Shown: piece after piece, positions 5,715-10,389 of the stretch
How the letters are laid out: each line of letters starts with the position of its first letter
Position numbering within the stretch: the stretch's first letter is position 1
Assembly: GCA_000496215.1 (NCBI GenBank)
Contig: KI543199.1
Span: forward strand, 53,549-63,937
DNA from: an uncultured archaeon A07HN63
GTDB lineage: Archaea; Halobacteriota; Halobacteria; Halobacteriales; Haloferacaceae
Direction of reading: 5' to 3'
DNA length: 10,389 nucleotides
The notes under the pieces: generated by a model
The model's input: only the letters and a program-made list of their open reading frames with translations
What the model was told of the DNA's origin: nothing
The model's database searches: none
Program-made: the position numbers and the translations under genes

Positions 5715-8387
5715 CTATTGAGTCTCATCGGTGATATCTCTGAATATGGCAAGAGCGACACGGCCTGAATTCAATTCCACGGTGTCGACATTGATCTCAA
5801 CTGGAATACGTTCCCCTGTACTGGTAACGACATGAATAGGGGAGCCATCGGGGAGCGTTCGCAGCGGTTCGTCGGCCAGCGCCTCTGTTTCGAAAAACTC
5901 CTTGTACACTGCTGACTGCTCGTCTGGGTGTAACTCGGACTGGTGCTGGCCAACAATCGATTCGCGAGGCTTCCCAAGCATCTCCTCAGCCGCTGCGTTC
6001 GTCTCCAGTAGCTCACCGCTCTCGTAATCTGCGACGAACGCGGGATTGGGAGCGGCTTCGATCAACGCCTCGTACCGTTGCTTCAGTTGTGCCAACTCCT
6101 CTTCACGCTGTTTTCGTTCGGTGATGTCGCGGGCGACAACGACGGCTCCCTCCGAGTGCGTGAGCTCAGTAACCCGCAGATTCAGTACAGCCGGACCGTT
6201 CGCCAATGTCGCATCAACATCCATCTCGCCTTCCGCGATCGTCCCGGAGATCACATCCTCGACCAGTGAATCCCACTCCTCAAACGTTTCATCGTCAGCA
6301 AAGAGATCGCTAAAATCGGCCAGTGGCGTTCCGATAGCTTCCTCGCGTGTCGCGGAGACCTGTTCGAGAAACGTGTCGTTGACGAAGGTGAGTTGTTTCT
6401 TCTCATCAAACACCCACGCACTGTCGGTTCCGGTCTGGAGGACCGTCTCGTAGCGTTCAAGCTCCGTTTCCCGACGCTTCTGGTCGGTGATATCTCTGGC
6501 CACCGCCATCAACCCGGTACTGTCGCCGGTCTCATCACGTAGCGGAGCGGTAGAGACGCTCAAATAAATCTCGTCGCCCGATTTCGTCTGTCGACGCACC
6601 TCGAAGTCGGATACCTGCTCGCCCGCCAACGCCTGCTGAAACCGGTTTATGACCTCTGACTGTTGGTCCTCGCTGTGGAGGTCAAGCGAGAGAATCGAGT
6701 TACCGATGACCGACTCGCGCTGATACCCGAACAGATCCTCGGCGGCCTTGTTCCACAGCTGCACACTACCCTCATCGTCGAGTGCAACGACCGGATCCGG
6801 ACATGTTTCGACAACCGCCTCAAGACGTTGCGTCGCCTCTTCAAGTTCGCGTTGTTGTTTGACACGCTCTGTGACATCCCGTGCAATGACCAGATGTTGC
6901 CCGGGGACGATGTTGGCTGCGGAGGAGATTTCGATCTCCCGTTCGGTCCCATCGTTGGTGATGATTGTGATCTCCCCGGGGTCTGTATTCGGTTGTTTGA
7001 GGAATTCTTTCACCGCCTCAGGATCGTACTTGTCTGGCAGGAACTCAATGATCGACCGTCCACGGAGTTCCGCCGCATCAATGCCGTACAGTTCGGCTGT
7101 CGCCGGGTTGGCCCTGAGGATTCGTGCGTCGTCGTTCATAATATAGACCGCGTCGATAGCCTCCTCGAAGGCAGCCTGATACTGGTCCCGTGCCCGATCT
7201 AGATCGTCCAGTTCGGGTGTGTCGCCGCCGGTGGTCGACCGTGGAATGGAGACGGTCATCGTTGTGCCAGCCTCGGTGACCGTTGACTTGATGGTGCCGC
7301 CGTGACTGGTGACGACCCAGTTGGCAAGCCATAGGCCCAGTCCACTGCCGTGAATCAGTGGTGTTTCGACACCCGTTGTGAGCACCTCCCGTTCCTGTTC
7401 GGAGAGCCCGGGGCCGTCATCCGTGATCTGCAGCTCGACAGTGTCTGGCGTCGCCGAAAGAGTAACCTCAACGGCGGGCGCGTCTCCACCGTGTTTTGCG
7501 GCGTTTTCGACCAGCTCTCGGACGGCGCGCTCGAATGTTGGGGCGACAGTGGCAGTGACTGTTTTCTCCGCATCGACGGCGACTGTAGCGGCCGGAAACA
7601 CTTTCTCGATCTCACCGGCAACGTGATCGACGAGTCCCACGATATCTGTCTGTGAACGCTCCCCGTCGCGACTGACGACCTCTTCGAGTTGTCTGGCTTT
7701 CTCACTGAGCTCGATCAGGTCATCGATCTTGTCGACCAACACGCCCTCGGTGGCGTCGTCTTGCACCTGTTCGGCCATGAGCTTGGCACGGCCGCGAATA
7801 ACCGACATGTCGTTGCGCAGGTTATGCCTGAGCACCCGGTTGATGATATTGACGAGATTGGTATGTCGCTCGAGTTCGGCCCGGTGCTGCTCACGTTCGA
7901 GTTCCCTGGCCAGTAACTGACCGATGAGTTCGGCAAAGAGAATTTCCTCCTCACTGAACGGCTCCTCCCTGGCGTCTTCGCCCACGAAACACACGGTTCC
8001 ATACGAGTTGTCCGCCTGCGACAGCTGTGTCCCGAGGTAATACTCCAGTCCGTGTTCCTCGTAGGCTGGATCGTTCTCCCAGCCCTGATCCGAGGCGTTG
8101 TGTAGTGCGATCGGTTCATCTGCCTCGACGGTCCGCCGACAGTAGGTTTCATCGACTTCGGGGGCCGAATCTTCCGGGAACGCCCCGTCAGCCGTGAAGG
8201 TGCTGACAGGGATCTCACAGTGGCTGATCTCGGTGTCGATCAAACTGATATACGCATTATCAGCTTCGAGATAATTTTCACCGAGTTCAAGCAGTCTTCT
8301 GGCCGCCTGCTCGAAGGACGCGGCTCCGTGGATGGCGTCGTAAAGCTCATTTCTGGCGCGTGATACTGACAATTTTGACGTAGCCAT
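5715..8387 (-). CDS. Sensor histidine kinase with inverted order: GAF-HisKA-HATPase then four PAS domains
   Basis: This 890-residue soluble protein starts with a GAF domain (about 24-163, with Cys57, Cys83 and Cys133) and a short charged helix. The H-box NRVLRHNLRNDM follows, with phosphoacceptor His188. The HATPase covers about 285-383: N-box ELVENAAKHG with Asn295, G1 box DDGPGL (323-328) and G2 box GSGLGLWLAN (347-356). After a Thr/Gly/Asp linker near 385-398 come four PAS domains at about 398-508, 515-637, 644-759 and 768-888. Each closes with RDxT (ARDVTERV, ARDITDQK, ARDITERK, FRDITDET). Haloarchaeal kinases usually place sensory domains before the kinase core. Here the PAS array trails it and the protein ends straight after PAS4 with no output or receiver domain. 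The frame is intact, so this is not an obvious frameshift product. The ATG at 8385-8387 has no Shine-Dalgarno. The target regulator is unknown. Confidence 0.92.
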   Translation of the reverse strand: MATSKLSVSRARNELYDAIHGAASFEQAARRLLELGENYLEADNAYISLIDTEISHCEIPVSTFTADGAFPEDSAPEVDETYCRRTVEADEPIALHNASDQGWENDPAYEEHGLEYYLGTQLSQADNSYGTVCFVGEDAREEPFSEEEILFAELIGQLLARELEREQHRAELERHTNLVNIINRVLRHNLRNDMSVIRGRAKLMAEQVQDDATEGVLVDKIDDLIELSEKARQLEEVVSRDGERSQTDIVGLVDHVAGEIEKVFPAATVAVDAEKTVTATVAPTFERAVRELVENAAKHGGDAPAVEVTLSATPDTVELQITDDGPGLSEQEREVLTTGVETPLIHGSGLGLWLANWVVTSHGGTIKSTVTEAGTTMTVSIPRSTTGGDTPELDDLDRARDQYQAAFEEAIDAVYIMNDDARILRANPATAELYGIDAAELRGRSIIEFLPDKYDPEAVKEFLKQPNTDPGEITIITNDGTEREIEISSAANIVPGQHLVIARDVTERVKQQRELEEATQRLEAVVETCPDPVVALDDEGSVQLWNKAAEDLFGYQRESVIGNSILSLDLHSEDQQSEVINRFQQALAGEQVSDFEVRRQTKSGDEIYLSVSTAPLRDETGDSTGLMAVARDITDQKRRETELERYETVLQTGTDSAWVFDEKKQLTFVNDTFLEQVSATREEAIGTPLADFSDLFADDETFEEWDSLVEDVISGTIAEGEMDVDATLANGPAVLNLRVTELTHSEGAVVVARDITERKQREEELAQLKQRYEALIEAAPNPAFVADYESGELLETNAAAEEMLGKPRESIVGQHQSELHPDEQSAVYKEFFETEALADEPLRTLPDGSPIHVVTSTGERIPVEINVDTVELNSGRVALAIFRDITDETQ

Positions 8388-8419
8388 TGTTCACGAAAGC
8401 GTACATTACAAAACGTGAT

Positions 8420-8430
8420 AGATTAATATC
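8420..8430 (-). promoter_or_regulatory. TATA-like element for the GAF-HK-PAS kinase
   Basis: On the minus strand this reads GATATTAATCT, 33-43 bp upstream of the ATG at 8387. It would place the transcript start within about 5-15 bases of the start codon. The 7-mer GATTAAT on the plus strand occurs here (8421-8427) and again at 8439-8445, an 18-bp repeat that could be a regulator site or a second TATA element. Confidence 0.38.
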
Positions 8431-8557
8431 AGTGTTTTGATTAATGTTGGTTATCGCACACTTCTTTTCCATGACATACCATGGGGTCCGAAACATTGCG
8501 AGAAGCCACTGGCAGCCCCCGGGAGTGATACTATATGATCTTGAAGATTCTTTATTA

Positions 8558-8575
8558 CGCCGAGCATAGTCGGCG
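8558..8575. other. Perfect 6-bp hairpin downstream of the SRAP gene
   Basis: CGCCGA (8558-8563) and TCGGCG (8570-8575) are perfect complements around a 6-base loop. The hairpin lies 64 bp beyond the SRAP stop on the minus strand, before the kinase promoter. On the minus strand it is followed by TAATAAAG rather than a T tract, so it is not a classical terminator. It may affect transcript ends, or simply be GC-rich chance. The rest of the 251-bp gap (8388-8638) shows no convincing gene. Confidence 0.25.
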
Positions 8576-8638
8576 GCCCGGATACGCCGGTGGCTCAGTC
8601 GTCAGTTGCCGTGTTTCGTCTCGACGATAGTGCATCCG

Positions 8639-9334
8639 TCAGGAGACGACCGGTTCGATCAACTCGGGATCGTCGTTTGCGGGCGTGTTGACGCGTTGCG
8701 AAACGCGGAAATACTCCAGCTTGTCGCCGGGATACGGATCGAGCAGGTCGCCAACCTCGTCGGGATCGCCGTTGAGCCATCGCTCCTCCTCGTCAGGCGC
8801 GAGGACGACGGCCATCCGGTGGTGAAGCTCTGCAATCAGGTCGTTCGGTTCCGTCGTAATCACGGTAAACGTTTCCAGCGGTTCGGGCTCGTCGCTGCCA
8901 CCACTGCCACCGAACGAGTCAAGCCCAAGTTGCTGGGTCGGTGGCTCCCAGCGCTCCCACAGCCCGGCCATCGCAAACGGGCGGTCGTCCTCGAACGCGA
9001 CCCGATACGGCTGTTTGCCGTCACCGAGATCAGCCCACTCGTAGAACCCGTCGGCGGGAACGAGACAGCGCCGCGACTCGTAGGCGTCGGCGAAACTCCG
9101 CTTCTCCCCCACCGTCTCGGCACGGGCGTTGATCAGCCCCTTTTTTTCGTCGGCCCACGCTGGGGTCAACCCCCACGTAAACCGCTGAACGTGGTCTGGC
9201 TCGTCGCTCGTGATGATCGGCAATTCCTGACCGGGCGCGCAGTTGTACCGCGGCTCGAACGACTCGGGAACCGTGATGTCGAACCGCTCGGCGAGTTGGT
9301 GTGGTGACGTGTGGAGCGTGTACCGACCGCACAT
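8639..9334 (-). CDS. SRAP-family abasic-site DNA-protein crosslink protein (YedK/HMCES type)
   Basis: Members of this family bind abasic sites in single-stranded DNA. They form a covalent thiazolidine crosslink through Cys2 after Met removal, which shields the site from cleavage. The 231-residue protein starts MCGRYTLH, so Cys2 is in place. Other active-site positions also fit: Asn69 in INARAET, Glu99 in ADGFYEW and His171 in ELHHRMAVVL. YNCAPGQ (30-36) and RFTWGLTPAW (51-60) are further family motifs. Length is close to E. coli YedK. A Gly/Ser/Asp-rich stretch near 140-152 (FGGSGGSDEPEP) is probably a surface loop. The Ala after HHRM replaces the Pro seen in many relatives. The ATG at 9332-9334 is fixed by the obligatory Cys2. 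It is divergent from the exonuclease gene across 86 bp. Older annotations call the family SOS-response-associated peptidase; the protease role is doubtful. Confidence 0.95.
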   Translation of the reverse strand: MCGRYTLHTSPHQLAERFDITVPESFEPRYNCAPGQELPIITSDEPDHVQRFTWGLTPAWADEKKGLINARAETVGEKRSFADAYESRRCLVPADGFYEWADLGDGKQPYRVAFEDDRPFAMAGLWERWEPPTQQLGLDSFGGSGGSDEPEPLETFTVITTEPNDLIAELHHRMAVVLAPDEEERWLNGDPDEVGDLLDPYPGDKLEYFRVSQRVNTPANDDPELIEPVVS

Positions 9335-9337
9335 AGG

Positions 9338-9342
9338 TCACC
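9338..9342 (-). promoter_or_regulatory. Weak Shine-Dalgarno for the SRAP gene
   Basis: On the minus strand GGTGA ends 3 bases before the ATG at 9334, within GAGGGTGACCT. It matches part of the anti-Shine-Dalgarno complement (GGAGGTGAT). It is the only start in the window with a recognisable candidate, and the spacing is short. Confidence 0.3.
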
Positions 9343-9357
9343 CTCGGCCTGCGGCGG

Positions 9358-9366
9358 CTTAGCTAC
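9358..9366 (-). promoter_or_regulatory. Weak TATA-like element for the SRAP gene
   Basis: On the minus strand this reads TAGCTAAGC, centred about 28 bp upstream of the SRAP ATG, the only A/T-rich patch at promoter distance in an otherwise GC-rich gap. It is a poor match to a TATA box, so the call rests mainly on spacing. Confidence 0.28.
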
Positions 9367-9390
9367 CATGATCCACCCCGAGCCGGAGAA

Positions 9391-9397
9391 TTAAATA
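9391..9397 (+). promoter_or_regulatory. TATA box for the exonuclease gene
   Basis: TTAAATA lies 24-30 bp before the GTG at 9421 in otherwise GC-rich DNA. The spacing predicts a transcript beginning at the start codon, and no Shine-Dalgarno is present. This element supports GTG at 9421 over any upstream in-frame start, which would lie outside the transcript. Confidence 0.6.
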
Positions 9398-9420
9398 CTC
9401 CCCGTCGCGCCGATGTAGGT

Positions 9421-10179
9421 GTGCGCATCGAGAACAGCTTCATCCCGGTGGGCGGCGTCGGCGAGAAAACCGAGCGGAAACTCTGGGCCAGCGGCGCGAC
9501 CGACTGGGACTGCTTCGATCCCTCGCTGGTCGGCCCGACGACCGGCGAGAAAATCGAGTCGTTCATCGACACCGCCCGCGACCATCTCGCTGCAGAGAAC
9601 CCCGACTTCTTCGATCAGGTGTTCCCCAGCAGCGAGCGGTGGCGACTCTACGAGAATTTTCGGGACGATGCCTGTTTCTTCGATATCGAGACGACCGGAC
9701 TGGACGAACACCGCGACGTGGTGACGACCATCAGCTACCATCAGAACGGCGAGACGGAGACGCTCGTCCGCGATGACGATCTCACCACCGACCGGGTGCA
9801 GGCGATGGTCGACAACGCCAGCCTGCTGGTCAGTTTCAACGGAATCCGTTTCGACCAGCCGTTTCTTGAGACCTCCTTCGGCCTCGATATCGACACCCCA
9901 CACCTCGATCTGATGTACCCCTGCAAATCTGTCGGCCTCGATGGCGGCCTCAAAGCGGTCGAACAGGATATCGGGGTTGAGCGCGACCGGCCCGACATCT
10001 CCGGCCGCGATGCCGTCCGGCTGTGGCGCGAACACGAATCCGGCGTTGACGGCGCGCTGGACACGCTCATTTCCTACAACCGAGAGGACGCGGTCAACCT
10101 GAAAACGCTGGCCGACGAGGTGACGACGACGCTCCACGAGCAAGTGTTCGAGCAGGCCCGACAGCAGTCGGTCGAGTAG
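9421..10179 (+). CDS. DEDDy RNase H-fold exonuclease, YprB type, with HhH-like N-terminus
   Basis: This 252-residue protein has the metal-binding residues of a DEDD 3'-5' exonuclease: Asp88 and Glu90 in CFFDIETTGL, Asp145 in SFNGIRFD, and Tyr219 with Asp223 in SYNREDAVNL. The tyrosine makes it the DEDDy subtype, as in the YprB-like RNase H-fold family. The N-terminus (about 8-32, FIPVGGVGEKTERKLWASGA) resembles a helix-hairpin-helix DNA-binding motif with the Gly-Val-Gly turn. The protein probably trims DNA or RNA ends, but the substrate is not known from sequence. No membrane segment or signal peptide is seen. The GTG start is set by the TATA box 24-30 bp upstream. The gene is divergent from the SRAP gene and convergent with the next gene, with only 5 bp between their stop codons. 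Confidence 0.9.
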   Translation: MRIENSFIPVGGVGEKTERKLWASGATDWDCFDPSLVGPTTGEKIESFIDTARDHLAAENPDFFDQVFPSSERWRLYENFRDDACFFDIETTGLDEHRDVVTTISYHQNGETETLVRDDDLTTDRVQAMVDNASLLVSFNGIRFDQPFLETSFGLDIDTPHLDLMYPCKSVGLDGGLKAVEQDIGVERDRPDISGRDAVRLWREHESGVDGALDTLISYNREDAVNLKTLADEVTTTLHEQVFEQARQQSVE

Positions 10180-10184
10180 CGGGG

Positions 10185-10389
10185 TCAGGAATCGGCGTCC
10201 GTCGCGTCCGGATCGGTGTCGCCGCCGTCGTTTTCGAGCGCGATGTCGTCGCTCTCGGCGTCGGTGATGATGACCGCGTCGTCGCCGGCTCCGTCGGTTT
10301 CGTTTTCGGATGTGTCGACTGTCTCGCCATCGGTCTCGTCGCCTCCCTCTCCGGTGTCTGCATCCGCGCCGTCAGCAGCGGGTTCGTCG
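10185..10389 (-). CDS. C-terminal acidic tail of a gene running off the right edge
   Basis: The minus-strand frame is open from the window edge to a TGA at 10185-10187 and gives 67 residues. They are almost entirely Asp, Glu, Gly, Ala, Thr and Ser, ending DDIALENDGGDTDPDATDADS. It has no aromatic residues or Cys and few hydrophobics apart from a short VIIT, so it is predicted to be a disordered acidic tail. Such tails are common on haloarchaeal proteins. The folded part lies outside the window, so the function cannot be told. The choice of frame rests on the strongly acidic composition and on the stop lying 5 bp from the convergent exonuclease stop. The other minus-strand frame that is open here is Arg/Thr/Pro-rich, unlike a haloarchaeal protein. 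Confidence 0.6.
   Translation of the reverse strand, partial: DEPAADGADADTGEGGDETDGETVDTSENETDGAGDDAVIITDAESDDIALENDGGDTDPDATDADS

Noticed and set aside
8451..8567. Minus-strand 38-codon frame in the kinase-SRAP spacer
   Set aside because: It starts inside the GC hairpin with no TATA or ribosome-binding site upstream, runs into the kinase promoter region and shows no haloarchaeal acidic bias.
8555..8640. Possible tRNA or structured RNA near the SRAP 3' end
   Set aside because: I could not fit a cloverleaf: there is no T-arm GTTCRA-type motif, and only one short perfect stem is present.
8606..9307. Plus-strand 233-codon frame opposite the SRAP gene
   Set aside because: The minus strand encodes a complete SRAP protein with Cys2, Asn69, Glu99 and His171. 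The opposite frame has no motif.
9391..10143. Minus-strand open frame of 250 codons opposite the exonuclease
   Set aside because: The plus strand carries all DEDDy catalytic residues and a leaderless promoter, so this is a shadow frame.
10094..10363. Alternative minus-strand 89-codon frame at the right edge
   Set aside because: It is Arg/Thr/Pro/Ser-rich, overlaps the exonuclease 3' end and is out of frame with the strongly acidic reading, which is the normal haloarchaeal composition.

Overview
The window looks like chromosome (or a large replicon) of a haloarchaeon. The proteins are strongly acidic and Asp/Glu-rich. Starts mostly lack Shine-Dalgarno sequences, and several have a TATA-like box 20-35 bp upstream, as in leaderless haloarchaeal transcripts. 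The two histidine kinases have the PAS/GAF style and H-boxes typical of Halobacteria. I cannot name the genus from sequence alone.

Layout. Bases 1-540 are AT-rich, unlike the rest. They hold two small divergent genes that are easy to miss. One is a left-truncated minus-strand gene (1-167) that resembles an AbrB/SpoVT-type small DNA-binding protein. The other is a 43-residue plus-strand gene (326-457) with a well-placed TATA box. A cluster of TGTAG/CTACA and ATAGG repeats lies between them. From 544 the base composition changes sharply to GC-rich. Bases 544-3261 (minus) encode a Dna2-like protein: N-terminal OB-like region, PD-(D/E)XK nuclease with a four-Cys Fe-S signature, and an SF1 helicase. 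Bases 3451-5610 and 5715-8387 (both minus) encode two large soluble sensor histidine kinases. The downstream one has the normal order PAS4-HisKA-HATPase. The upstream one is inverted: GAF-HisKA-HATPase followed by four PAS domains. Bases 8639-9334 (minus) encode an SRAP (YedK/HMCES) abasic-site shield protein. It is divergently transcribed, across 86 bp, from a leaderless DEDDy RNase H-fold exonuclease of the YprB type (9421-10179, plus). The right edge holds the acidic C-terminal tail of another minus-strand gene (10185-10389).

How the genes fit together. Three of the genes (Dna2-like nuclease-helicase, SRAP protein, DEDD exonuclease) act on single-stranded or damaged DNA. They frame two orphan kinases with no receiver-domain or HTH partner in view. 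A shared repair role for the three is inference from families and position. Nothing in the window links the kinases to repair. No tRNA, rRNA, CRISPR array, transposase or complete insertion sequence was seen.
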